This document shows positions 12,205 to 24,964 of a stretch of 64,000 nt of DNA, piece after piece. Below the pieces are notes generated by a model. That model saw only the letters and a list, made by a program, of their open reading frames with translations, searched no databases and had not been told where the DNA came from. Source of the DNA: Rotaria sp. Silwood1 (lineage: Eukaryota > Rotifera > Eurotatoria > Philodinida > Philodinidae); the NCBI GenBank assembly GCA_905250075.1, contig CAJNOP010000012.1:806001-870000 (forward strand). The letters are read 5' to 3'. Within the stretch, counting starts at the first letter, position 1. Each line of letters starts with the position of its first letter. The position numbers were made by a program, and so were the translations under genes.

Positions 12205-15200
12205 ATGCCTTTAAAGAAAGAGAAACATCATCAAATTTTAACTGGTGTTAAATTCCAGACAACACCTCTTGCTAATAGTACAAATACAACATTAAAATCA
12301 AATGAAAATGTTTCACTTACAAATACTTATTCTAATTTAACAACAACAGAAAAACAAAATTTAAATAATGATTCAATAAATAGTTTAGATCATTTAACAA
12401 TTATTCGTGATCAAAAAACTGAACTTGATGAATTAAATAATCGTTTTTCAAATTATGTTATTGCATTACGTAAAAAATCTAAAGAAAATGATGATTTACA
12501 AAAAAAAGTTGATGTAGAAAAACAAAAACAAAGTAAAACTTTCAAAGTTTTTTTAAAAACAATCCTTTCTTTTGTTTTTCTTTTCTTATTTAGAAAATTT
12601 AATAAGTCAAGATAATCAAGATCTTGAAACAAAAATGAATGAATTACGTCATGAAATGGATGAATCAGCTGTATTAACTGAACATTTTATTCTTAAACGT
12701 AATCAAGCATTAAAAGAGTTAGCTTTACTTAAAGATAAAATTCGTACTGAAGAAGATTTTTCATATACAAAGCGTCGTCAAGCATTAGAAAATGAATATC
12801 AAGAAACATTAGCACAATTAAAAGAATTAACAAATCATTATGAAGATTTAGAAAAAATATCTCAAGCAAATAAAAAGGAAATGAATCAAATGAATGATTT
12901 ATATAAAAAACTTGAAGATGAATTACATGATCTTATATTAAATAATATGAGACTTCAATGTAATCTTCGTACTATAGAAGAACAAACATTATTAAAAAAA
13001 GCAATTTATGAAACTGAAAAAGCTGAACTTGGTAAGAAATTTTAATCTTAAATCAAAAGTGGAGACAAGCAGGAAAAGCTTTCCTTCAGATGCTGTAGTA
13101 CGTAGCTGCCGATATTTTTAGAAGTATGAGAAGCTTAAAAATCAGCAAAAAGACCCATCCGACAACCGATGACATGGCAAAATCTAATTTCGGTTCAATT
13201 TGTACCACGAAGCTGAAAAATTGGCTAAAATTGGGAAGCCTCGTCGGATGGAGAATCCTACTATAGAACATCTACTCTTACCTTACTATGAGGAGTTTTT
13301 ATTTCATTCTCATTTAATTTTATTCGCATTGGAAGACTCTAAAAGTGATAAATAGTATCACAATAGACATGTACGGGGTAAAATTTTTTCGTACTGCGTA
13401 CCGTTACTGAGAGAAATTTCCTAACTCTCACATTGTACATCTCTAATCGAAAATGACTTATCATTTCTAGTAGATAGGCAAAATCAGAATCCTTCTCTTC
13501 AGAGTCCTATGATCAATCTACATAAAATAATTGTCAAAAGCATCAAAACGTCATTATTTTTGGTTCTTCGGAACGAATTTATAATATTTTATTGATTAAG
13601 ATCTGGAATTTTAATTGTCACTTAATAGTGACTAGATTCGATAGCGAAAGTCTCTATTTATCATCTTCCAATTTTCAATTTTTACTTCTTGAACTTCGAC
13701 TGAATTTTTTCAGAGAAAGTGTCAGTCTTACAGTTTTCATTAATCTCGTTCCAATGTAAACTAAAGCTCTCACCATTAAACTAGTAACTGTAAAATGTAG
13801 ACTGCTCTTGTCGTACTTATATCAAGTTATTCGAATTTTATAGGGCTTGCATTATATGTAAAACATTTGCAATTCGAAACTTCAGCAGAATTTAGTTTGA
13901 GATGCGTGAATAGAGCTGATCGAGTTACATTAGAGAAAGTATTTTTCAAGTAAAAACGAAACTTTTTTACGAAAGTTGGTATTTGGAGTCTATTTTCTCG
14001 TGCATTTGAGGATGATGGTATTTTCGACGTCTTTTTCATAAAATGCTTTTTTTTTATTTGAAACGCTTTTTTCTTATGTACCTCAATGAGTTTTATCAAA
14101 TTATCCCAAAAAAAAGACTGCTTAAATTTTGAATTGTGAGTATTTTACATATACTGTAAACACGATAAGAGTCAGATGTCTCGATCTGTGTACACCAAAT
14201 GCAAGTTAAAATTTATTAGTTTGACGATGAAGTTTTAATTTGATTCGAATGTCTCGGCGTATTAACTAACAACAAAAACACTTTCATAATTTCATAGAAT
14301 TCATAAATGATATATTCTTTAAATGAAATAAAATATGTATATATCTTCTAGTCAATGAACAAATTAAACAAAAACAATTTTATACAAATGAATTGGATAA
14401 AGCTATTGAAGATATTAAACATGATTTTCAAACATTATTAAAAAATAATAAAACTATACTTGAAAATTCTTATACAGAACGTATTGAACAAATAAAAACA
14501 CAAATATTAACATATGAAGCAAATAAACAACAAGAAATACCATCAACATCTCGAATATCAATTGAAACATTATATAATGAACTTAAACAAACTGAAAATG
14601 CTCGTCAAGATATTGAAAATGAATATCGATTATTAATCGATCTTTATATATCAAAACAAAAAGAAAAAAATCAAATTGATGAGGAACGTGTTCATCTTGA
14701 TAATGAATATAATCGTTTAATAAATGAAATAAATCATTTAACAGACGCTATTGAAATTGGAAAACAATATTGGTTGTCTGTACATTTTGAATTAGAAACA
14801 TATAGAAGATTATTAGATTTAGAAACAACAAAATCATCATCTAATATTATTCATACATCACTACCAAATGGTAAACAAGAAAATAGTCCTATTGAAGAAC
14901 AACAACAACAACAAGATCAACAACATCAACAAATGATAACAGTCAAAAAAAATGATACACAACGTGCTATATCAAAAACTGGTGAGATGAAAATAACAAA
15001 TGAAGAAGGTTCAATATTAATATGTAATATTATTTTAGGTAAATTTGATATTGATCAAGTTCAACCAGGTTTTATTTCCATAAATAATGCTTCAACAAAT
15101 TGTGTTGATCAACCACTTAAAGGCTGGACACTTGTTCGTAGTATAAATGATGGGCCAGAAAGTGTTTTTCAATTTCCTGATTCATATGTACTTAGAGCAC

Positions 15201-15382
15201 GAACACGTGTACGTGTTTATTCTAATAAAGCTGAAAATATGGGAAATAGTACATTACATGGTCGTCTAACTGCAACATCAATTCCAGCATGGGCTAGTAC
15301 AGTTCAAGGTGATAATGTGAAAATTGTACTTCTTGATGAAAAAGGTATTAATAGAGCTCAATACAGTGAAACATGGCAATAA
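12205..15382 (+). CDS. Cytoplasmic-type intermediate filament protein with lamin tail domain
   Basis: Exons 12205-12532, 12594-13031 and 14352-15382 join in frame (phase 1 at both junctions) to a 598-residue protein. Introns are 61 and 1320 nt. A short head is followed by coil 1A starting near residue 68 (TELDELNNRFSNYVIALRK resembles the conserved rod start), a rod of about 346 residues, and the rod-end signature FELETYRRLLDLE at 401-413. That rod length fits the lamin/protostome class with the long coil 1B, not vertebrate cytoplasmic filaments. A Q-rich linker (about 439-449) precedes a lamin tail (LTD, Ig-like fold) at about 465-598. The protein ends in SETWQ with no CaaX box, and no clear nuclear localisation signal follows the rod. 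I infer a cytoplasmic filament protein rather than a nuclear lamin. The ATG is the first in frame and fits the usual head length. Confidence 0.9.
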
Positions 15383-15598
15383 ATAAACAGTTTATAAAAG
15401 AAAAGACTTAGATAGGTTGTTTTTTAACATTGTTTTGTTTGTTAGTTTTCTCTGCTTTCGTTTTTGTTTTGTTTTGTTGTAATGTGATTTTTTTTCTTCT
15501 TCTCATATTATTCTTCTTTTAAAAAAGTTTAGCAACAAAGTAGAAACTTACAAAAAGAAGAAGAGAAGATTTCATTATTACTGTTTTTCTTTTCGTTT

Positions 15599-15604
15599 AA
15601 TAAA
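15599..15604 (+). terminator. Candidate polyadenylation signal of the filament gene
   Basis: AATAAA lies about 217 nt after the stop codon. Another AATAAA overlaps the stop codon itself (15378-15383), too early to be the obvious choice. Such hexamers are frequent in A+T-rich DNA, so this is tentative. Confidence 0.25.
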
Positions 15605-15954
15605 AAAAGCAACAACTTTATTTAGGACTTTTTTCATCTGATATAGTTTATATAACTGAAAACGATTATATATGTCGAAAATTTTGCATAAAAATTGGAG
15701 AATCGCTGCAACAGAAACTGTAGGTTTCTTTTATTTTCGATAAAAAGAAGTCTTTTAGAATATTAGTTTTAATCAAGTTTTTAGAATGAAGATCATGTTA
15801 TTCATGAGTTTACATCGAAAAAAAAATGTAACTCTAGAAATTTTTTAACTTATTGGAGGCTCTACACGGTATGCGGTAATTATATGGATCTAATACGTTA
15901 TAACTTCACTAAATAGTTTCTATGAAAGTGTCAAAAATCAATGATTGCATACTT

Positions 15955-16890
15955 CGTATATATACTTTTTACTTAACAGTGGTACTTTCTACTTGAATTG
16001 AAGTACATTTTATTTAAGTGCGCTTAGTATTAGTAATGTGCTTTTTTTCCGGATACAGTACTTGTAAGTTTTGCATTTTTCGTTTTTTCTTCTTTACATG
16101 AGGTTCCAAATGTCTTCTATGTATTGGACATATTTAAGAATTCCTACTTGTTATTAGAGTCATAAAAAAATTTAAAAAGTGGAACTATTTTTGTAATATT
16201 ATTCAAGATGCCAACAAACATATGAATTCTATGGATTAAAGTATTTCTGTTGCATTTAATCTTATATGAGATAATGTTTTATTGTTAAGATATTATATTT
16301 CTTGTGTATTATTTTATCCGATACTTTCATATAAATTTTTGTTGCACAATTGAATGATGAACAATAGAAGAAATATTTCAGTAAAGAGTTAAAATTTTTA
16401 TGAGTTTGAAGAAAATTACTAGTGGAAGAAACATTTGCGTTTTAGAGAAAGAAATCAACGAGTTTGAAATTGATAGAAAACCAACAAAAAATGTCTGATA
16501 AGAATAGATAATGCATATGAGAAACATGAAAAAATTAATTTATAACAAATTTTAATTCGAATAATGAGAAGATTGACACTCCATACCTACACCTCATAAA
16601 TATGATGACAATGCAGATGTTACCTTCTATTGTGTTTTACCATCACAGATGTCATTAGACTACGAAAATATTAGGCACTAATAAAGAAATATTAATGAAA
16701 GCATAATATTATACTGTACATAGGTACGTTGTACTAAGTACATTTGAATTCAGTATTGATACTGGAGTGCAACTTATACTTAAGTACATTGGCATAAAGT
16801 ACTGGTACTAAATACGATTGGACTTAAGAAAAATGTACTTAAATTCAAGTACAAAGTACAATAGTGAAGTAAAAAGTATTTATACCTAGT
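15955..16890. mobile_element. TIR element with ACTTTTTACTT / AAGTAC-rich arms
   Basis: About 90 bases at the left end (15957-16050) reappear as a diverged reverse complement at the right end (about 16795-16888). ATACTTTTTACTT and ACTTGAATTGAAGTACATTT on the left pair with AAGTAAAAAGTAT and AAATGTACTTAAATTCAAGT on the right, at roughly 80 percent identity by eye. The interior has no reading frame of note. AAGTACTT-rich ends occur in several animal hAT families, but I could not find a target duplication, so class is inference. Confidence 0.55.
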
Positions 16891-17278
16891 TTACTGGTAT
16901 TGGTTCAATCACTGTCAATAATGACTAATAGGAGGTAAAGGATTATACTTTAGTATGGCATCAGTGAATTACTTTGTCTTCTTCTTCTTCTTATTATTAT
17001 TATCATCAAAGCTGTGCAAATGTGTTTTGTGTTGAACTCTAAAAAACAACAACAGATGAGTGTCTTATCACGACTGTATAAATCCCGCGGGTTCATAAAT
17101 TCATTCCGAATCATCTATTATGTCTGCAGCATCTTTATTGCGAAATAACTATATGGCTTTTTGTATGTATTAGTTATTGCATAATTCTTCTAAGTAATGT
17201 CAAAATTACGATTAATATTTATATATATATATATGTAAGTAATCTGAGCTAAAAAGAAGCCATTTGAATCAATTAATA

Positions 17279-18428
17279 ATGTCCGATAATAATCTAATAA
17301 ATTATTGTTTAGACAAAAATCATATACGCATTGATTATACAACATTAACACCCCGTTTTTCAGTAACTAATAATGATAGCCTTAATGATGGTATTACTCA
17401 TTTAAATGAACATGGTTATGCTATATTTAGCGACATTATGCTTCAAGATGAAATTAATATGAATAAAGAATTATTATAGAATTTTCTAGAGAACATTCCT
17501 GGACGTCATATTCAACGTCATGATTCAACAACATGGTCAAATAATTGGTATAGAAAAAAAAATGATGGTCATAAAATGTTTTTTAAATGTATTTATTTAG
17601 GCCTGGTAATACTCAATTTGGTATTATAAACGAATGTGGTATTGGTCAATCTGATTTTAAGTGGAATGTTCGTTCAAATCGAAATATAAAACGAATTTAT
17701 TCTCATATATGGAATACAAATGAATTATTAGTTTCATTTGATGGTTGTGGAATTTTTCGTAATTGATATTATGAACCAAAATGGAAAACAACGATGGGAT
17801 GGTATCATGTTGATCAAAATCCTATTTTAAAACCTAATCGATGTTGTATATAAGGTTTTATTGCATTAACTGATCATAATGAAACAACAGGTGGTCTTAT
17901 TGTTTTTCCACATACACATTTACGTTTTAGTGAATTAAATGATCTTGCACGTGGTTCAAAAGATTTTGTTGCAATTCCAAGTATGCATTCATTTTAGATC
18001 GAGGAAATGCTATAGGAAAATTTATTCATTGTCAATCTGATGATCCTGTTCTTTGGGATTTCCGTCTTGTACATTGTAATTCTTGTGCTTTTGTTTCTGA
18101 TGAACGATTAAAAAATCAATCAATTGATTTCTTACGAATTGTTGCCTATGTTAGTATGAGTCCAACAACATTTATATCTAATCAAACATTAGATCAATTT
18201 CAAAAAAAAAGAAAACTATTAGCACAAAATAATTGTACCTTAACACATTGGAGTACTGAATTAACAGAAGCAAGTAAGAGGTTTCCAAACCAAAGAAAAC
18301 ATTAAATTGAAAAATCATTCTTTTTTATTCATTTAGGCTCTACTTTTAATTTACCAAAACTATCATTAGAAAAACTTGATGCATATCAACTTGCATTTAT
18401 TATTGGAACTCATCTTGATGATGAATAA
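17279..18428 (+). pseudogene. Phytanoyl-CoA dioxygenase-like (PhyH) pseudogene
   Basis: Blocks line up with an Fe(II)/2-oxoglutarate dioxygenase of the PhyH family: an N-terminal LNEHGYAIFSD segment, then WYHVDQNP with the HxD iron ligands, TDHNETTGGLIVFPHTH, and LWDFRLVHCNS with the second His. Two likely introns are 17548-17600 and 18274-18336. The frame carries TAG at 17477-17479, TGA at 17764-17766 and TAA at 17851-17853, and a one-base loss just before 17995 that creates a fourth stop. The last exon is clean to the TAA at 18426-18428. Several disruptions with otherwise good family similarity indicate a fairly recent pseudogene. Intact members act in fatty-acid alpha-oxidation or related hydroxylations. 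Confidence 0.8.
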
Positions 18429-19930
18429 AAAAACATTTCTTTTCAAAATAATAATAACATTAATATACGTTATTGATTGCGAACATTTTTGCTTATCATT
18501 GACATTTTCTAATGCTCTCAAATCAAAATGTCATAATAAATATCTCATTTATGTATATTACCGTAAAAAAAGAATATTAATGAACCAGTTCATTTGAATA
18601 GGTTTTATGTGAAATATAACAAGAAAAAAAGCAAACCTAAATAATGAATATTAGCTCAAGTTACTGCTTATTATTATTTGCTAGACAAATATATGAGGTT
18701 TATTTAGTTCACATCTGAATATACAGAGATCAATGAATCTTATCGACATTCACATATATCTGTAACATCGTGTAAACAACAACAAATCATAATGGCCATG
18801 ACAGTCATGTAGTGATGATTTTCTTTGACATCGAATAGTTTAAGATTATTGAATATCTCCATCACTTAAAAGAAAAACAATAAATGATAATCATCTATAG
18901 ACACATAAATCATGAGTATTGTTTTATTCATCTTCAAAAGTGTACGTGAGTCAATGGAATGTTTATTCACATATGTTTCCAAAACGAGAAAGTGAGAGAG
19001 AGAAAATCAATCTTGTTAGAAGTGATCATTCACATACATTATAATGCATACAAATTGTTGTTCTTGTTGCATAATCAATGCCATCAGATTCGAGTATCTC
19101 GAGGCGATACATCTCTAGCAAAAGAGCATGTGATGTACCATCATCGTCTAAACACACTAATAATACTCAATATTCATCAAATGAACTGTGTCGTCATATA
19201 ATCTCACAACTGTCAATCATCATAACCATTCCAAAAAGAAAAATGGTATTGTTCATTTAATTTTTATTATTGCCAATAGCATATAGAACAGATGTCCAAG
19301 TAGTCAATTGTTACTACAGGTAAAACACTTCCTTCTGATTGTGTTAGCTCAAATATAGAAAAAAAAACGAATAGAACAAGTAATTAGCATCGTTTTCTAA
19401 GGCATAGTGAAGAATGAGGAGAAAAGAAAACAACGTAACCGTATGTGTGCGTATATATGTATCACAAAATGATTATCTTTCATGTGATTTGTACAAACAA
19501 CATTCGGCGGCACACGAGAGAGACAGAGAGAGAGATTCTCTTGCAGTCTCTCCTATACGTATATGTGATGTAAACGTTAGAGAAAAGAAAGAATAAGAGT
19601 AATGCGGAAATTCGACACGATTATCCGCAATCATCACTAGACCACAATATTATGAAGCATACAAGCAGGAATCTATTAGCACTCGTGAGTGAGCAAATCA
19701 TTCACTTTAGTCACTATAAATGCAACATCAATATTGTTCATCATTATTTTTAAACTATATTTCTTTGACGTATTAACACTCTAATTCATGTCAACATTCA
19801 TCTATTATCAAAATTTCTATGCATTAACACATGACATTGAACAATTCGATCAATTTTGCTTTTGATCATTTCAATAGAGGTTTATACCTCAAAATATATT
19901 TTCTTTTTACATAATGCAAGTATATACATA
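18429..19930. other. Intergenic stretch, no gene seen
   Basis: Contains an (GA)-rich patch near 19518-19536 and short open frames without family signatures. No other feature could be supported. Confidence 0.4.
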
Positions 19931-20516
19931 CAGTGGGTACTAAAATTATTTAACAAAGATTATTTTCAAATATTTTGTTTTGTGTAGCCGTGAACAGAAA
20001 AAAGGTTACAAATAATGATTCGAATATACGAACTTGTTTCTAGCAGAAATATAAGGAAATAAAAATTATTATTTGGTTCCCAAAAATAGGAAATCTGAAA
20101 AACCAAAAGGTTAGTTTTTCTATATTTAGAATACTAGAGTAAATAGTTGTCTAGAAAATGAGATGTCTTCAAGTTTTCGACGACGTTTTCTCGCTGAGCT
20201 ACAGCAATCTTACGAAAGCTTCTAAAATCATTTTTTGACCTTCATCAATCAAATTGCTGTATCTCAGCGATAAAACATCGCAGAGAATTCAGAGACATTT
20301 CATTTGATGAAAAATTGTTTATTGTAGCCTTTTAAATGTTGAAAAACCAGGGTTTTGGTTTTTTTGGAGTCTGTATCTTTGCAAATTTGATAATAATTTT
20401 TATTTCTTTATATTCTTCTTGAAAATCATTTTCTCAATATGTGAATTTTTTCTAGCGCTACGGCAGCGGAAAATAGCTGGAAAAAAAATTTTATTGAATA
20501 ATTTTTGTATTTACTG
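19931..20516. mobile_element. Tc1/mariner-type MITE with TA target duplication
   Basis: The left end CAGTGGGTACTAAAATTATT follows a TA (19929-19930). The right end, read in reverse, is CAGTAAATACAAAAATTATT and is followed by TA (20517-20518). Terminal CAGT plus TA duplication is the usual signature of Tc1/mariner elements. Inner inverted matches also occur, for example CTCGCTGAGCTACAGCAAT near 20192 against ATTGCTGTATCTCAGCGA near 20252. At 586 bp and with no transposase frame it is non-autonomous. Confidence 0.7.
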
Positions 20517-20998
20517 TATATCATCAATAGAATATAATAAATTTATTTTAGAATAGTTGATCATGTATAGAAAGAAGAATGAGTAAGTGAAAGGTCTATT
20601 AAATGTACTATTGAACAAAATAAATAGTTTGTCTATTTCAGTACGAACGAGAATCAAACGATAACAGACATTCTCATGATGTGTGCAGTTGATGAGAAAC
20701 ATTCACTATATTTGATAGTTGATTGATTGCAATAGAATAATGATAATGAGAGGAGGAGACGTACTGTGCGACAGGATTACCGCCCACACTGTTCCAATCA
20801 TACTACTTTCAATTAGAATATTTTCTATATGTATATATATACATAGCAGCAAGTCTGCTTATTGTTTATAAATCGATACAATTGACAATGACCACCGACT
20901 GAGCAGGCTATAAAAATCAAATGCATATTAATCGATCTATCCACTTTATTAATACTTTTTATTTTTTAGATGATGTGAAATATTACACATGCCATGCC

Positions 20999-23330
20999 AT
21001 GTTTATTCGATTGTTTCTTGTTTATGTTCACATTCTTGTTAGCCAAATATTGGCTACTTGTCCATATATTCGTACATCTGTTATATTAGCTGAATGTGTA
21101 TTTGATACAAATCTTTATATAACACTTGGTGCAAATATTCTTAATTCAAATTCAATTGATTTTATTGGATATTATTCAATTGGTCAGAATAATAATATTA
21201 ATAATACACTTATTTATAACTTAGGTAATCGTTGGATGTTACTGGTACCATTATTAATAAAATGTACTCATCAACCGGTTAATTTGACATTTACTGAATG
21301 TCAATATACAATGAGACATAATAAATATCCTAACCGATTCTTATCAACAGCGGAATATATGACAACTCAATTAAGTGTTATGAATATAACTGATCTTGGC
21401 ATGCAATCAGTTCTTTTTTTACAACCAGGTTTGTTTTTTTTTATTAACTTTTTGTCAGTGAGTTTACTGTAGGAAGAAATATCAATATTTGAAACTCACA
21501 GACAATGTACATACATATATGTATATATACGGATGATAGCCAGAATTAAAATACACTAGAACAGAGAAAACTTATTCGAAAATAACAAGGATATTACACA
21601 AAAAATTGATAGTTAGCGTCGACATTCATTGAAGATACAACAAAACAGTATAGAAACAACGGGTGTAATTCGAGGAAGAAAGCAGCTGAACGAGAGTACA
21701 ATACAAATGATAATTTCAGGATATATTTGAAAATGGTGGATTCATTGATCTACAGAATTGTCTTTATTATTAGAGTTTTATAAGAGACTAGTAGCGTAGC
21801 CTCCAGGTCACTAGAAAGAGATGAGTCTCCAAAATGAATGGTATTCCTGTCGCTAAAGAATCACTTTAGTTTTATAGTAGAAATTTTCCTCCGCTAGCTA
21901 TCCTCCTAATGAAAACTCTCAAGCTACGTCAAATTAAAAGACATGCTGACGTGTCAGTAACTAATTGAATTAGAAGTAGAGCCCGTCACATCTAAAACTT
22001 TCGGATTTAGACAAACCCGACAGTCTTTAATCAGAAGTGATGTATATATATATATGCTTCTTGTCTTGAAGAAGTTAAAATAAAATATAATACTTTTTTT
22101 TTCTTTTAGGAGATATTTCTCTTCGTTCATGTAAAGCTTATGATTGCTCACGAGAATTAGTTTATTTAACAGCATCGAATGAGACATTTAATTTTAAAAT
22201 AAATTATGAAAAGCCAATCAATACTAAATGTCAATATGATGAAGATTGTCAAAATTCATATTCCATTAAAGATCTTATTCATTGTAACAAATTAACAAAA
22301 ACGTGTGAATGTTTTAATGAGAATATATCAAATATTGATATAATAGGTATTGGACGTTTTTGTACAGATTCAATTGATCAAAGTAATTGTACAAAATTTC
22401 CGAGACGTTGTTTAAAATGGTGTGATAATAGTGAAACATCACATTGTGTTTGTCCAAAATTAACACGTAAAGTGAGAAAAATTAATGGTGTATTTGATTG
22501 TGAATTAGAACCATCAGGTATATGTCGATTTGATGATAATGAAAAGCAAAAAATTGGATCGAATATAAGAAAATGTCCAACAGGTAAAAACAAAACAAAA
22601 AAGAAAAAAGAATAACTATAATTTTATTATAGGTACATATTGTGATGGTAATAAATGTCGCCCATCAACAATAACTCGACAAATTCATGAAGAATTATTC
22701 AATGAGCCTTTTCTTTCTTCAATACCACCACCACCACCACCACCACCATCAACAACAACATCAATTTATAATTTATTATCTTCAACATATAAACATATTA
22801 ATCGTCAACATCAAACAGCAGCATTTATTCGTACATTAATTGCTATAGCAATAGCTATAATATTATTTTTTATTCTTGTTATACTTATTATTATTATAAT
22901 TATTAAATCACATCGTTTTCGTGTATCATCAAAATCATCTGATGATAAAGTTTCATCATCTTCATTTGCTCAATCAACATCAACAGCTACATCAGCTGAT
23001 TCACCAACAAATATTGATTATCATCATCAATTACAACAACAACCAATATCAACTGTAATTTCTTCAAATTATGGAAATTATTTAACAAAATCAACATTTG
23101 TTCATGGCCTTGTACCACAAACAAATTTATCACCTAGATTTCATCGACAACAAAAAACAATTGATGAACGACGACGAGTACCATTACATATTCGATCACC
23201 ATCATTGTCACGTATTAATCCATTTATTGATCATGCATCATTAACAACAAATGAACACTTAACAAAAAAACGAGCACCATTACCTAAAGTAACACATTTA
23301 CGAAATGGAGATGTTATTATATCGGCATAG
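20999..23330 (+). CDS. Orphan single-pass membrane protein, Cys-rich ectodomain
   Basis: Exons 20999-21428, 22110-22583 and 22633-23330 join in phase 1 at both junctions to 533 residues; introns are 681 and 49 nt. The chosen ATG opens a hydrophobic signal sequence (MFIRLFLVYVHILVSQILA). The ectodomain has many Cys and N-glycosylation sequons; the spacing in CQYDEDC...CECF and CVCP...CPTGTYCDGNKC recalls EB or EGF-like modules without a clean match. A P8 run at 333-340 and a Thr/Ser stalk lead to a transmembrane helix at about 370-392, made almost entirely of Ile, Leu, Ala and Phe. The cytoplasmic tail (about 140 residues) is Ser/Thr/Gln-rich and ends DVIISA. Type I topology is inferred. A polypyrimidine stretch ending in AG at 20968-20969, 29 nt before the ATG, could be a trans-splice or 5'-UTR acceptor. 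Function unknown. Confidence 0.8.
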
Positions 23331-23984
23331 AAAAAAAAGCTTTTTTTCTTATTCTTGTTTATTCTTACAGAATATGTGTGTTTTCAGCTTTGTATTATGT
23401 ATTCGATATTAAAAATTATTTATATCAAACTTCTGTTTTTGTTTTTATTCTACTATTAGGAATATTTGTTTCTGAAAAAAATATTGATCAATTATAAGGA
23501 TAACATAGTTAGAGCATATTAAAAGTAGAGGCGACGACACTATAATGCTGTATAGAAAGTTCGAGAAAAATTTCTCATTGCATATTATGGTAGGACAAAC
23601 TGTAATCTCCAGCTGAAAAATAGAGTCTGTATATGGCTGTTCATGATAAACAAAGGATACATAAACAGGTTGTATACTGTTATAATATTGGGTATAGAAA
23701 AACCGTCGTATATTTGTTAAATTGTGGCACGTATAAGGCAAAAATATGATATCGTATACGGTACTTTATTACTATAGATAGGATTACCAGAAAATAAGGT
23801 CTGATTACTGTCTTAAAGTTGCCGCTTGTCACCGTTCACTGATGAAAAACGGACTATAAATGATATCCGTTTTGATCAATCTAGATCTATATTTCTTCTA
23901 TATATTATAATTCTTCCATTGATATGGGTACACGAAAAAAGTTCGGTGGAAGCTACACCTCTTATTCTAAATATATAACGAATA
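23331..23984. other. Intergenic stretch between membrane protein gene and mariner relic
   Basis: No gene seen. It starts with the presumed 3' UTR (T-rich, after 23330) and may include the decayed 5' part of the neighbouring mariner copy. Confidence 0.35.
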
Positions 23985-24570
23985 TTTTTGCCAGGTTCGA
24001 ACAAATTATTTCTGATCACATGAAATTGAAAAAAGAGTTACAATTCGCTGGAAACCTAACCAACTGACTGATAACGAGCCGAACGGATTCCAAGATACAA
24101 ATAAAATTAAGAAAAACCTTAACATTAAACGTGGCGATTATGCAATATAGTGACAAATGACGAATCATGGTTTTATTAAAAACAACTTTGGCCAAAGTTT
24201 TCTAATGCTGTTTGAGTAACAAGTGGAAATATTTCACCTGCTACGGTCTAAGGTGGTCATCTTCCTGCAAGAAATTTTTTATACTTTTTTCTCAAGACTT
24301 ATTCTTAGAAACTTGTTCGAAGTTGAATCAAAAAGCAAAGACCATCATATGAGACATATACAATCAAACTTCGTCACGATAAAGCAAGACCATATGTTCA
24401 TAAAGATGTTTCTATGTTTCTTGAATCCGAAGATATCGTGAGCATGATACAATCATCTAATTCTCCTGATCTGACGCTCTGTGATTTTTGGCCGTTCGAT
24501 CTGACCAGACAACGTCTTTGTAATCAAAACAGTCAGAAATATTGCATTGTGGTGTAACCAAAATTCTGAA
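23985..24570 (+). pseudogene. Mariner (DD34D) transposase relic
   Basis: Broken plus-strand frames give mariner hallmarks in order: RWKPNQLTDNE (linker region), VTNDESWFY with the first catalytic Asp, LRHDKARPYVHKDVSMFLE with the second Asp, and SPDLTLCDFWPF with the third. The second and third Asp are separated by exactly 34 residues in the open block ending at about 24558, as in mariner proteins. Stops occur in the N-terminal half, for example TAG after GDYAI and after ESWFY, and a frameshift lies between the ESW and HDKARP blocks. The helix-turn-helix part is missing or too decayed to read. Inverted termini were not found. Confidence 0.75.
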
Positions 24571-24964
24571 CTCAATCACCACAGTGAACTATAAAAACGT
24601 TTGATAAAAACATTGAGCGAATATAATTGGTTATATCAATAGCTAGGGTAACTATTTCGAACATTTAATGAAATAAAATCTTAATAAATTCTTTTCTATA
24701 TTTTTTCCATCAAGAAAACAATATTGTTGGTGTGCTCTGAGTATAACCGACTTTGAAAATCTTGGTGTGATTTAGACGAAAATACAAAGTCGTACATTAT
24801 CTGTATACTTAAGAACTTCTGTGCAAAGTAAAACTATGTAAGAATTTAAGGTTTTTACTAGATATAAGCTTGTAAGATTAATAGTATATTGAATATGTTA
24901 AAACCACAAGAATCAACCCTAGAGCATTTATCTAAGAAGCCAATGGAAAAAATTGTCATACTCT

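Noticed and set aside
12572-13045. Independent coiled-coil gene starting at 12572
   Set aside because: It is exon 2 of the filament gene; the apparent start lies inside the preceding intron.
18376-18597. 73-residue open frame after the dioxygenase relic
   Set aside because: It overlaps the last dioxygenase exon in another frame and has no independent support.
21954-22593. Minus-strand open frames across the membrane protein gene
   Set aside because: They are antisense shadows of the second exon of the plus-strand gene, whose frame and splice sites are better supported.
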